In this document: positions 15,518-23,791 of the stretch, one piece after another
Layout of the letters: each line of letters starts with the position of its first letter
Numbering within the stretch: the first letter of the stretch is position 1
DNA from: CAZMVY01 sp964617875
Lineage (GTDB): Bacteria; Planctomycetota; Phycisphaerae; UBA1845; PWPN01
Assembly (NCBI GenBank): GCA_964617875.1
Contig: CAZUAI010000056.1
Location: 1 to 35,739, forward strand
Direction: 5' to 3'
Length of the DNA stretch: 35,739 nt
Program-made: the position numbers and the translations under genes
Notes under the pieces: generated by a model
The model's input: only the letters and a program-made list of their open reading frames with translations
Told to the model about the DNA's origin: nothing
The model's database searches: none

Positions 15518-18500
15518 CACTCCATCGCAGAAGCCTCATCTGCTACTGGCGAGTCAACCTCGCCGCCGCCCTTTGTGTCGCCGTGGCGGGGGCGGTGCTG
15601 ACCGGCGCCCTGGTGGTCGGCGACTCGATGAAAGGCAGCCTGCGCGAGAATGCCCTGGCGCGGCTCGGGTCCGTCGATCACGCCGTGGCCGGCGGGCGGT
15701 ATTTCCGAGAGGCACTGGCCGGCGAGATCGAGGCCGAGTGCCGCCGCAAGGCCCTGAAGGCCCGTGTCTGCCCGGCAATCCTGCTTGAGGGCACGATCGA
15801 AGCCGCCGACACGGGCACGTATGTCGGCCGCGTCAACGTCCTCGGCGTCGATGATCGGTTCTGGGGACTTGACGACCGGGGCGATTCGCCGGCGGTCTCG
15901 TCTGCCCCGGCCGGCACCGTGGCCTTGAACGAGGCGCTCGCGCGGAGGCTCGGCGCCACGGCAGGTATGGATGTGCTCCTGCGCCTCGGCCGATCGGACG
16001 AAGCCTCGCCGGAAACGCTCCTCGGACGGCGGGACGATGCCGTGGCATCAATGCGACTGACCGCCGCGCGGATCGTGCCGGGGCGCGGCCTCGGCGGCTT
16101 CGGCCTGCGGCCCACGCAGCGCGAGGCCCTCAATGCCTTTGTGCCCCTCGGCGAGTTGCAGCGTTCGCTCAAGCGGCCGGGACAGGTGAACGCAATGCTC
16201 TTCGCCCACGGTGAACGCCCGTCGCACGCGGACGACGACGCGAGGAACCTTACGGAGGCCCTCCGCCGGCATATCGCGATTGCGGATGTCGGGCTGCGGC
16301 TTCGTCGCGATGACGGGCAGAACACCGTCGTGTGCGAATCGGACAGCGTGCTCCTCGACCCACACATCGAGAGCGTCGTCCTGGGGTCCGCCTTCGCGGA
16401 TCGCGCGCCGACGCCCGTGCTCGCGTACCTTGCCAATACAATCGCCGTAGAGAGTGCGGCCACCGCGCCGGCGCCGTTGCCGCCGACCGCGCAACGGGCC
16501 CGTGAAATCCCCTATTCCGTCGTCGCGGCTCTGGCCCCGCCTCCGGGCAGGACGAGTCTTCCGTTGACGCTCCACGACGGGCATCCCGCTCCCCCACTCA
16601 ACGACGACGACATCCTGCTGAACGACTGGGCGGCAACCGATCTCGGCGCGTGCGTCGGCGACCGCATCCGGCTGACGTACTACCTCGTGGGGCCGCACGG
16701 CCGTATGGAGACGGCGGCAGCGACGTTCACCCTCCGCGGCATCGTGCGGATGGACGGCCTTGCCGCGAACCGCACGCTCGTGCCTGAATACAGGGGCATC
16801 ACTGACACGAAGCGCCTGAGCGACTGGGATCCTCCGTTTCCGATCGACATCCGCCGTATCCGCCCCCGCGACGAGGAGTACTGGGACCGGTACGGCCCGA
16901 CGCCGAAAGCCTTTGTCTCTCTGCCCGCGGGCCGGCGGTTGTGGGCACAGACGTACGGCCGCTTCGGACGACTCACGTCGGTCCGGCTCGCGCCCGTCGG
17001 CAACGAAAGCCTCGATGCCGCCGCCGCGGAGATCGCCCGCTCGCTGGCCGGCCGCCTCGATCCCGGGCAACTGGGCATCGCCGTCCGGCCTGTGCGGGCG
17101 CAGGCAATCGCGGCCGGTGAGGGCAGCACCGACTTCGCCATGCTGTTCACGGCCTTCAGCTTCTTCCTGATCGCCGCGTCGGTCATGCTGATCGTCCTCA
17201 CCTTCCGGCTTGGCGTCGAACGCCGGTCGCCGGAACTCGGCACGCTGCTGGCCGTCGGCTTCTCGCCAAGGCTCATCACGCGACTTCTAGCGACGGAAGG
17301 GTTGGTTGTCGCGGTTGCAGGTGCCGCCATCGGCGTGCCCCCGGCGATCGGCTATGCCGGACTGATGCTCGCGGGCCTGCGGTTCTGGTGGTCTGACGCC
17401 GTACAGGCGCCGTTCCTGCGGCTCCATCTTGAGGGCTCGACCCTGACGATGGGACTCGTCGGCAGCGTCGTCGTCGGATGGACCGCCGCCGCCTGGGCGG
17501 TCCGCGGCCTGAGCCGCAAGCCGCCGCGATGGTTATTGGCCGGCACCGCCGTCGCCCGTGTCGGACCGGTTCAACGCCGCACTGTCCGTGTCCCGGCGGC
17601 AGCCGCGCTCATTGCCACGGCACTCGCCGTTGCGATGGTCGCGGCGTCGATTCTGCGGCGCGATGTCCCGCAGGCACCTGCATTCTTCGCCACCGGCGCG
17701 ATGGCGCTGATTGCCGCGATCGCCGCCCTCGCCGCATGGCTGCGGCGGGCCCCGCACAACACAAACCCCGGCCCCGGCCCGCTGGCCATCACGCGGCTGG
17801 GCATTCGCAACGCGGCCCGCAACCCGCTCCGGACGATGCTGACCGTCGGCCTGTTTGCCTCGGCGACCTTCATCGTGGTCGCGGTCGGTGCGAGCCGGCG
17901 TGACGCCGCCGCCGAGTCCGGCGGCCGGCACACGGGCACCGGGGGATTTGCGCTGCTCGCCGAATCGGCAATCCCCGTGCAGCACGACCTGAACACCGCC
18001 GATGGCCGCCGATCCGCGGGCCTGTCGCCGGCGGATGAGCGAATCCTCGCCGGGGTTCGCGTGATGCCGTTTCGCCTGATGGCCGGCGATGAATCGAGTT
18101 GCCTGAACCTCTACCGGCCGGGCCACCCGCGCATCCTGGGAGCCCCGCCGGCGATGATCGAACGCGGGGGCTTCGCCTTCCAGTCCAGCCTCGCCGGCGA
18201 CGACGACGAGCGGCGCAATCCGTGGCGACTGCTGGACAGGCCCCTGCCCGACGGCGCAGTCCCCGTCATTGGCGACGCAAACACCGTGTTGTGGCTTCTG
18301 CACCTCCAGCTCGGCAAGGACCTCGTCATCGCCGACGGGCGGGGACGGCCAACTCGCCTTCGATTCGTCGGCCTGCTCGCGGGCAGCGTCCTCCAGGGCG
18401 AACTCGTCATGGCGGAATCCCGTTTCGTGGAACTGTTTCCCGCCGTCAGCGGGTACGGCTTCTTCCTCGTCGATGCCAACCCCGCCGACGCTGCGGCCGT

Positions 18501-18966
18501 GCGCAAGGCGATGAAAAACGGCCTCCGCCGCCACGGCCTCGAGACCGTGCTCACGACGGCAAAGCTCGCGCAATACGCCGCCGTGGAGAATGCCTACCTC
18601 GCCGCGTTCCAGACGCTCGGCGGACTCGGCATTGTTCTGGGAACGCTGGGGCTGGCCGCCGTCCTTCTGCGAAACGCCTTCGAGCGACGCGGCGAGTTGG
18701 CGCTGCTCCGTGCTTTGGGCTATCGCGCGTCGGATCTGCAATGGATGATGCTCGCCGAAAACGGCGGCCTGCTTCTCGCGGGCACGGCCATCGGAACGCT
18801 GTCCGGACTCGTCGCCGTCCTGCCTCACGCGGCAATGGCCCCCGCCGCGGTCCCATGGCCTGGTCTGTGCCTGACGCTGGCGGCAATCATCGCCACGGGC
18901 CTCTTTTTTGCTGCGACCGCTGCCGCACCGGGGCAACTGAAAATGAGTTCGCTTCGCGCGGAATAG
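15505..18966 (+). CDS. Large FtsX-type ABC transporter permease (YbbP-like, two FtsX units)
   Basis: 1153 residues. An N-terminal membrane helix (about 16-38) is followed by a very long extracytoplasmic region (about 40-540). A first FtsX block follows (FFLIAASVMLIVLTFRLGVERR, cut here to its core, then LGTLLAVGF), further helices, a second extracytoplasmic domain, and a C-terminal FtsX block (LALLRALGYRASDL). About ten helices in total, as in YbbP, but much longer than the ~800 residues of that protein. GTG 15505 overlaps the ATPase stop; AGGAGG lies 15 bp upstream, a little far. With the ATPase it likely pulls a substrate from the outer face of the membrane. Confidence 0.9.
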   Translation: MRFLTLHRRSLICYWRVNLAAALCVAVAGAVLTGALVVGDSMKGSLRENALARLGSVDHAVAGGRYFREALAGEIEAECRRKALKARVCPAILLEGTIEAADTGTYVGRVNVLGVDDRFWGLDDRGDSPAVSSAPAGTVALNEALARRLGATAGMDVLLRLGRSDEASPETLLGRRDDAVASMRLTAARIVPGRGLGGFGLRPTQREALNAFVPLGELQRSLKRPGQVNAMLFAHGERPSHADDDARNLTEALRRHIAIADVGLRLRRDDGQNTVVCESDSVLLDPHIESVVLGSAFADRAPTPVLAYLANTIAVESAATAPAPLPPTAQRAREIPYSVVAALAPPPGRTSLPLTLHDGHPAPPLNDDDILLNDWAATDLGACVGDRIRLTYYLVGPHGRMETAAATFTLRGIVRMDGLAANRTLVPEYRGITDTKRLSDWDPPFPIDIRRIRPRDEEYWDRYGPTPKAFVSLPAGRRLWAQTYGRFGRLTSVRLAPVGNESLDAAAAEIARSLAGRLDPGQLGIAVRPVRAQAIAAGEGSTDFAMLFTAFSFFLIAASVMLIVLTFRLGVERRSPELGTLLAVGFSPRLITRLLATEGLVVAVAGAAIGVPPAIGYAGLMLAGLRFWWSDAVQAPFLRLHLEGSTLTMGLVGSVVVGWTAAAWAVRGLSRKPPRWLLAGTAVARVGPVQRRTVRVPAAAALIATALAVAMVAASILRRDVPQAPAFFATGAMALIAAIAALAAWLRRAPHNTNPGPGPLAITRLGIRNAARNPLRTMLTVGLFASATFIVVAVGASRRDAAAESGGRHTGTGGFALLAESAIPVQHDLNTADGRRSAGLSPADERILAGVRVMPFRLMAGDESSCLNLYRPGHPRILGAPPAMIERGGFAFQSSLAGDDDERRNPWRLLDRPLPDGAVPVIGDANTVLWLLHLQLGKDLVIADGRGRPTRLRFVGLLAGSVLQGELVMAESRFVELFPAVSGYGFFLVDANPADAAAVRKAMKNGLRRHGLETVLTTAKLAQYAAVENAYLAAFQTLGGLGIVLGTLGLAAVLLRNAFERRGELALLRALGYRASDLQWMMLAENGGLLLAGTAIGTLSGLVAVLPHAAMAPAAVPWPGLCLTLAAIIATGLFFAATAAAPGQLKMSSLRAE

Positions 18967-19037
18967 GCGCCACGATTGCGGACCGCGACGCGGACCAGGC
19001 AGAAAATGTGTGAGTGTGCATGGCCGTATGTGCGTAA

Positions 19038-19136
19038 GGGGTCAGGAACCCCTTTGCCGGACAGGCAGAACACCGTGGTCACGGAAAGTGGACGCCCTGA
19101 CGCGTTCAGGCCGGGGCAAGAAGGGTTCCTGACCCC
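19038..19136. repeat. ~99-bp inverted-repeat element, copy 2 (GGGGTCAGGAACCC arms)
   Basis: GGGGTCAGGAACCC at 19038-19051 is perfectly repeated in inverse at 19123-19136. The length and arm core match the element at 3061-3164. No coding capacity. Elements with GGGGTCAGGAACC-type ends are, from memory, often associated with REP-associated tyrosine transposases in other bacteria; none is in this window. Confidence 0.75.
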
Positions 19137-19297
19137 CTCCCTGCGTGCAGGAACGGCCATGCACCCGATGCAGGAAGCGCAGCGGCGTTATCGGACATAA
19201 TTGGGGGCAAGAAACCATTCCCGACGCAAACGCGTCGCCAAGCGTCCGATATGCGGGCAAAACACACGCGGTTTTCCGGAAGACCCGCGTTGCTTCC

Positions 19298-19326
19298 TTG
19301 ACTCGCCGGTACACGGTCACTACCAT
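19298..19326 (+). promoter_or_regulatory. Candidate sigma-70 promoter for the PEP-CTERM gene
   Basis: TTGACT (19298-19303), 17-bp spacer, TACCAT (19321-19326). The predicted transcript starts about 135 bases before the PEP-CTERM ATG. No sigma-54 type -24/-12 pair was seen, although PEP-CTERM genes elsewhere can be under PrsR control. Confidence 0.5.
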
Positions 19327-19469
19327 GGGGAAAGAGTGAGGTTTCAGACCTCGCGTATGCGGGGCTGGAGTGGAGAGAACCCTGACGGATGTGGGGTTGG
19401 CAGCGACCACAAGTCTGACGGGTTCAACGTAGTTCTCAAAACCGTGTGAGCACGGGGAGGATTTGAAGG

Positions 19470-20306
19470 ATGAAGTTGATCACCGCATTTGTGTGTCTGT
19501 TTGCCTGCACGGCCTCGGTCAATGCCCTGATCGTGTCGGGCACCGGCGCCGTCACCGACTGGGGGATCACACCGTTTACAAACTGGGGGCCGCCCGCCGG
19601 CGTGGTCGGTACCGGCGGAACGCAGAACAACTACAGCCCGGTGCAATACCCGAGCGGCGTCGGCCATGTCCCGAGCCCCGGCGGGGCCACGGGGGAGGCC
19701 TTTGACCTCGAAGCGATGTATGCTCGCGTCAGCGGGAACGACTTCCAGGTTCTTCTGGTCACGTCGATGGCCCTGTCGCAGCCGTACGGCGGCTACAACT
19801 ACCGCCTCGGCGACCTCTTCATCGACACCGACGGCGATGACGCATACGAGCTGGCCCTCAGCACGCAGGACTCCAACGGGAGGGGCTTCGTCGGCGGGCA
19901 ACTCCGCAATGTCGGCACCACGAAGGGCATTCAGGGGCCCCACAGCTACGCCGGCAACGGTCAGATTGCGCCCCTCGTCAATCCGTGGACACTCGACACG
20001 GGCAGCCTGATCACCGTCGGGGCCTTCGCGAAGACCTCCTACAACTACGGCCCCGAGGCCGGTCTTGTCCATAACACCTGGCTCTACGAGTGGACGATCC
20101 CCGTGGCGAGTCTCGGGCTGTCTGCAGGCAGCCAGTACCGGCTGCACATCACGCCCGAGTGCGGAAACGACCTGATCCAGCTGACCGGCTCGCTTCCTCC
20201 GCCCCCGCCGCCGCCGTCCGTGCCCGAGCCGACGTCGCTCGTTCTTTGCGGCGCGGCGATCCTCGGCCTGGCGAGGCGGTTTCGCAACGCCGTGAGCATC
20301 GGCTGA
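19470..20306 (+). CDS. PEP-CTERM sorting domain protein
   Basis: 278 residues. A Sec signal peptide (KLITAFVCLFACTASVNA), a secreted domain with a DTDGDDAYEL segment that looks like an acidic calcium-binding loop, a seven-proline linker, and a C-terminal sorting signal (from about 251): VPEPTS, hydrophobic helix, then an Arg-rich end (LARRFRN). Exosortase would recognise PEP and process the protein for export to an extracellular matrix; no exosortase gene lies here. ATG 19470 has GGGGAGG upstream. A strong hairpin follows the gene. The ligand or structural role of the secreted domain is unknown. Confidence 0.93.
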   Translation: MKLITAFVCLFACTASVNALIVSGTGAVTDWGITPFTNWGPPAGVVGTGGTQNNYSPVQYPSGVGHVPSPGGATGEAFDLEAMYARVSGNDFQVLLVTSMALSQPYGGYNYRLGDLFIDTDGDDAYELALSTQDSNGRGFVGGQLRNVGTTKGIQGPHSYAGNGQIAPLVNPWTLDTGSLITVGAFAKTSYNYGPEAGLVHNTWLYEWTIPVASLGLSAGSQYRLHITPECGNDLIQLTGSLPPPPPPPSVPEPTSLVLCGAAILGLARRFRNAVSIG

Positions 20307-20329
20307 TACGCGGGTCTGTGAACGACAGA

Positions 20330-20379
20330 AGGGGCGGCACAGGCAGGCACCGACAACGTGCCCGTTTGTGCCGCCCTTA
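20330..20379. terminator. Bidirectional hairpin between convergent genes
   Basis: A 10-bp perfect stem (20333-20342 with 20368-20377, including GCGGCACA/TGTGCCGC) extends outward by A-T pairs, and an inner 5-bp stem (20347-20351 with 20359-20363) caps it. It lies between the stops of the PEP-CTERM and TatD genes and overlaps the TatD stop codon. T-rich runs are only modest, so it may terminate in both directions without being a textbook case. Confidence 0.5.
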
Positions 20380-21162
20380 TCCTTGCGCCAGCCGAAAGAA
20401 CTCGGCGGCGTTCCGGGTCGTCTGGTCGGCCAGACCAGGGGCGTCCATGCCGCGAAGCCCCGCGACGAAGGCCGCGATGTGAGCGAGGTGCGCCGGCTCG
20501 TTTGGCCGTTTGTGACGCACGGGCTCGGGCGAGAGGTACGGCGAGTCCGTCTCGAGCATGATACGATCGGCGGGGTAAACCGCTGCGATGGCTTGCAATT
20601 CCGTCGCCTTCCTGAACGTCACCACGCCGCTGAACGACACGCGCCAGCCGCACGCCGTGATCTCTTCCGCCTCTTCGGCCGTGCCGCCGAAGCAGTGAAA
20701 CACAACGGGCCGATTCACGTAGCCGCACCGCCGCAGAACCTCCACGACATCGGCGTACGCCTCACGGCTGTGGACGATGACCGGCTTGCCCAGGCCGGCT
20801 GCCGCGTCGAGTTGCCGCGCAAACACGTCCCGCTGCACGTCCCGCGGGCTGAAGTCGTAATGGTAGTCCAGCCCCACCTCGCCGACCGCCACGCACAAGG
20901 GATCGGCCCAGATGCCGACGAGCGTGTCCATGTCTTCCGGCGTCGCCCGGGCCGCTTCGTGCGGGTGGATGCCGGCCGCGGCGCGAAGCTCCGAGCGCCG
21001 GCGGGCCAGGGCCATCACCGCGGCGGCATCACGCGCGTCCGTGGCGACCGCGATCATTCGTCGGACGCCGCAGGCCACGGCCCGATCAATGACCGCATCC
21101 GCGGCGCCGGCAAACGCCTCGGACGTCAGGTGGCAATGCGTGTCGGTGAACTGCATGGTCAT
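20377..21162 (-). CDS. TatD family metal-dependent hydrolase (putative DNase)
   Basis: 261 residues. TIM-barrel metallohydrolase with the metal-binding HCH (H9, H11), GIHPHEA, the conserved Glu in VGEVGLDYHYD, VIVHSREA, FHCFGG and LETDSPYLSPEP. Relatives are 3'-5' exonucleases or quality-control nucleases; cytoplasmic. ATG 21162 and ATG 21156 are both possible; no strong ribosome site decides. It is divergent from the ParA gene with a 406-bp gap rich in palindromes. Confidence 0.93.
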   Translation of the reverse strand: MTMQFTDTHCHLTSEAFAGAADAVIDRAVACGVRRMIAVATDARDAAAVMALARRRSELRAAAGIHPHEAARATPEDMDTLVGIWADPLCVAVGEVGLDYHYDFSPRDVQRDVFARQLDAAAGLGKPVIVHSREAYADVVEVLRRCGYVNRPVVFHCFGGTAEEAEEITACGWRVSFSGVVTFRKATELQAIAAVYPADRIMLETDSPYLSPEPVRHKRPNEPAHLAHIAAFVAGLRGMDAPGLADQTTRNAAEFFRLAQG

Positions 21163-21181
21163 TCGGCTCGTCAGAGTAGCC

Positions 21182-21360
21182 CTGCCTGAGGCACGGGGCA
21201 AGCTCCCGCGGACGCGGGGCACCCCGCCGTCGGGTCTGCCCCTTCTCTCTGGCGGGCACGACGCAAGGTGGCGACACGGCAGGGGTGCCGTGTCTGCATG
21301 AGCCGCGGAGCGGCGACGGTGTGTAGCCCGGGGGCGTAAGCCCTGCGGCAGCCGAGAAGC
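21182..21360. repeat. Cluster of REP-like palindromes between tatD and parA
   Basis: Contains a perfect 9-bp stem with GGGG loop (GACACGGCA 21273-21281, TGCCGTGTC 21286-21294), a GCGGGG-CA-CCCCGC palindrome near 21216-21229, and a segment with GAGCCGCGGAGCGGCGAC and TAGCCCGGGGGCGTAAGCCC. From memory these phrases are typical of interspersed planctomycete intergenic repeats. No gene is visible. Confidence 0.6.
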
Positions 21361-21448
21361 ACGATTCGTTTCTCATCGGAGCATTCCGTTCAGGATAACG
21401 TTCCCGGCTCTTGCCGGAATCGCCGGGCAGACCCCCTGCCGCCGGCCT

Positions 21449-21476
21449 TTGCCGACGGGAAGGGCCGCCGTATAAT
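21449..21476 (+). promoter_or_regulatory. Candidate promoter for the parA gene
   Basis: TTGCCG (21449-21454), 16-bp spacer, perfect TATAAT (21471-21476). It lies about 92 bp upstream of the ParA ATG, after the palindrome cluster. Confidence 0.5.
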
Positions 21477-21568
21477 GGCGGCGCCATTCCAGCGATGGCA
21501 GGATGCCTGACTCGTAGCGGGCCCGCCGAGGCGCGCCGCCCGCGTCGGGAAGGGAGGACCGACGACTC

Positions 21569-23317
21569 ATGCGACGCATCGCCGTGATCAACCAGAAAGG
21601 CGGGGTTGGCAAGACGACGACGGCCGTCAATCTTGGTGCTGCGCTGGCTCGCGAGGGCAAGCGCGTGCTCCTGATCGATCTCGATCCGCAATCCCACCTG
21701 ACGTTGCACGTGGGCGTCGATCCGGCGACGCGGCCGGCCGGGGCCTACGAGGCCCTCATCCAGTCGACACCGCTGGACGAGATCCGCCGGACGGTGGCGG
21801 ACAACCTGTGGCTCGTGGGCTCGCACATCGACCTCGCCGCCGCCGAAGTCGAACTGGTCAGCGTCATCGGGCGCGAGGTGATCCTCCGCGACCTTCTTGA
21901 CGCCCACCGCGCCGACTACGACTACGTCATCATGGACTGTCCGCCCTCGCTGGGCGTGCTGACGCTCAACGCCCTGGCCGCGGCCAACGAGATCTTCATC
22001 CCGCTTCAGCCGCACTACCTCGCCCTGCACGGACTCAGCAAACTGCTGGAGACCGTCTCGCTCGTGGCCCGGCGGATCAACCCGGCGCTGCGGGTAACGG
22101 GCGTCGTCGTGTGCATGTACGAAGCGGGGACGCGCCTGGCGACCGAGGTCCTCGAGGATGTCCAATCATTCCTTCGGGCGGCCGAAGGCGGCGGCGAACC
22201 GTGGGCGGGCGCGCGGGTGTTCCGTACGGTGATCCGGCGGAACATCAAGCTCGCCGAGTGCCCGAGCCACGGCAAGACGATCTTCGACTATGAACCGAAG
22301 AGCAACGGCGCCGAGGACTACGCAGCCCTCGCCGTCGAGGTGCGGGCGATGGTCGAAGCGGGCGTTGCGGCGTCCGGGGCCCAGAACCCGCCGGCATCGC
22401 CGAAGCCGACGACAGCCACGGCCGCCGAGACGGCCCTGCCACCGCGCGCCCGGCGCGGCGCGGCGACGGCCGAAAAGCCGACCGCGAAACCGCCGCTTGC
22501 AGCGGACGAACCGCCCCGGAAGGAGCAGGCCGCCCCGCCGAAAAAAGCCGAGGCGACGCCCACGAAGGCGAAGAAGGCCGCGGCCGGCACGCGGCCCACA
22601 CGCGACGCGGCAAAGGCCGATGCCATCGCCGCCGCGACGATGGAAGCACAAGCGATCGCCCCCGCAGCCCCGGAGCCGGCCGCGACGCCGGCCGCGCCTC
22701 CGGTCGCGCAAACGGTCGCGAAACCGAAGTCACCACGCGAAGGACCACCCAAATCGGTCACGGCCGAGCCCGTAACGTCGAAGCCCCCCGTCGCGACGAA
22801 ACCCGCTCCACCGAAGGCGTTGCGAACGAAGCCCCCTGCGGCAACACCGCCGGTGCCGGCGACGAAAACCGCAGAGCCGCTTGCGTCTTCCCCGCCGCCA
22901 CGCGAGGCGACGGCGAAGTCCGCAACGGCCAAGTCCGTCACCGCAACGCCTGTGTCGCTGACACCCGTTACGCTGAGGCCCGTCGCGGCAAAATCCGCTG
23001 CCCCCAGACCCGGCGCAGAAAAGCCGCGCGCGGCCGCACCCGCCGCGTCGCCGCCGGCGTCCGGTTCTGCCGCGGAGGCGCCCCCGGCTTCCAGGACAAA
23101 CGGGCCGGAGGACAGTCCCGACGCGGTTGCCGCTTTACCGCCCGCCGGGAACAAAACCTCCGCCCCTGGAGCGCCGAAAGAGAACACGGGGCGCGAAGCG
23201 GTTGCAGCCCCGGCCCCTCGCCGCCGGCCCAAGACCAGGGCCGTGGACGTTGTACAGCCGGTCGCGAAGATCGAACCGGTGCTGCCGCCCGACGAGCCGC
23301 TTTCGCAGACCGGCTAG
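21569..23317 (+). CDS. ParA family ATPase with 320-residue Ala/Pro/Lys-rich tail
   Basis: 582 residues. Residues 1-265 are a ParA/Soj-type ATPase: deviant Walker A QKGGVGKTTTAVN (9-21), LIDLDPQSH, and VIMDCPPSLGVLTLNALAA; such proteins bind DNA in the ATP state and position chromosomes or protein cargo. Residues from about 266 to the end are low complexity: Ala, Pro, Lys, Thr and Ser with repeats such as TAKSATAKSVTA, ending in a basic RRRPKTR patch. The tail is more like a histone H1 tail than a fold. No ParB or parS site was seen beside it, so it may be an orphan positioning ATPase. Reading-frame statistics remain coding-like through the tail. Confidence 0.92.
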   Translation: MRRIAVINQKGGVGKTTTAVNLGAALAREGKRVLLIDLDPQSHLTLHVGVDPATRPAGAYEALIQSTPLDEIRRTVADNLWLVGSHIDLAAAEVELVSVIGREVILRDLLDAHRADYDYVIMDCPPSLGVLTLNALAAANEIFIPLQPHYLALHGLSKLLETVSLVARRINPALRVTGVVVCMYEAGTRLATEVLEDVQSFLRAAEGGGEPWAGARVFRTVIRRNIKLAECPSHGKTIFDYEPKSNGAEDYAALAVEVRAMVEAGVAASGAQNPPASPKPTTATAAETALPPRARRGAATAEKPTAKPPLAADEPPRKEQAAPPKKAEATPTKAKKAAAGTRPTRDAAKADAIAAATMEAQAIAPAAPEPAATPAAPPVAQTVAKPKSPREGPPKSVTAEPVTSKPPVATKPAPPKALRTKPPAATPPVPATKTAEPLASSPPPREATAKSATAKSVTATPVSLTPVTLRPVAAKSAAPRPGAEKPRAAAPAASPPASGSAAEAPPASRTNGPEDSPDAVAALPPAGNKTSAPGAPKENTGREAVAAPAPRRRPKTRAVDVVQPVAKIEPVLPPDEPLSQTG

Positions 23318-23329
23318 GGGGTTTCATTC

Positions 23330-23791
23330 TTGGCCCGAGTGTTTGTTGCCGCCAGTCGCCTGGCGATCGCGCCGGCCGTCGTGCTGACCCTCGCGTGGGT
23401 CACGATGACGCACATCCCCGATCCCAGCAGCGTGGGCGTCAGTGTCCCTGTTTCGGACTGGGCTGCGCACGGAAGCGGCTACCTCGTGATGAGTACGCTC
23501 TGGGCCATGGTGGTGCTGCCGCGCCGCCGCGCCGGTCTGTTCGTTCGCGCATGCGCCGTATGGGGCATCATGGCCGCCTTTGGTGTGCTCGACGAGTTGA
23601 CGCAACCGGCGTTCGGCCGGTCGGCGCAGCTCGCCGACTGGGCCGCGGACGCGGTGGGCGCAGCGATCGGAACAGGGACCATCGTCCTGGCCGTCTGGTA
23701 TGCTGGACGGGGGGAAAGCCTGCGGCTACGCGAACAGCAGGTGCTGAACGAGATCAACGATCGCATCCATGTGCCGGAACATCATCCATAG
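23330..23791 (+). CDS. VanZ-like family membrane protein
   Basis: 153 residues with about four membrane helices. The VanZ pattern is present: an early DWAAHGSGYL, and LDELTQPAFGRSAQLADWAADAVGAAIG with the DE...Q...GR...D arrangement (shortened here as LDELTQPAFGR). VanZ gives low-level teicoplanin resistance in enterococci; most family members have unknown roles. TTG 23330 was chosen with GGGGG nearby; GTG 23339 is an alternative. It follows parA after 12 bp. Its last 66 bp overlap the convergent membrane protein gene. Confidence 0.82.
   Translation: MARVFVAASRLAIAPAVVLTLAWVTMTHIPDPSSVGVSVPVSDWAAHGSGYLVMSTLWAMVVLPRRRAGLFVRACAVWGIMAAFGVLDELTQPAFGRSAQLADWAADAVGAAIGTGTIVLAVWYAGRGESLRLREQQVLNEINDRIHVPEHHP

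Larger units (their letters stand above)
18967..19469. other. Gene-free region upstream of the PEP-CTERM gene
   Basis: About 500 bp without a convincing gene and with visibly lower G+C than its flanks. It holds the inverted-repeat element at 19038-19136, a perfect hairpin CGACGC-AAAC-GCGTCG at 19222-19237, a candidate promoter at 19298-19326, and a ~140-base leader that contains a GAGGT-TTCAG-ACCTC hairpin and two copies of CTGACGG. Small reading frames here lack ribosome sites. Confidence 0.6.

Noticed and set aside
19145..19339. A 64-codon plus-strand frame upstream of the PEP-CTERM gene with several Cys/Arg.
   Set aside because: It starts inside the repeat element flank, overlaps the candidate promoter and has no ribosome site.
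21163..21568. Search for a parS site or a ParB gene beside parA.
   Set aside because: No TGTTNCACGTGAAACA-like 16-mer and no ParB-like reading frame were seen; the palindromes there fit general intergenic repeats.
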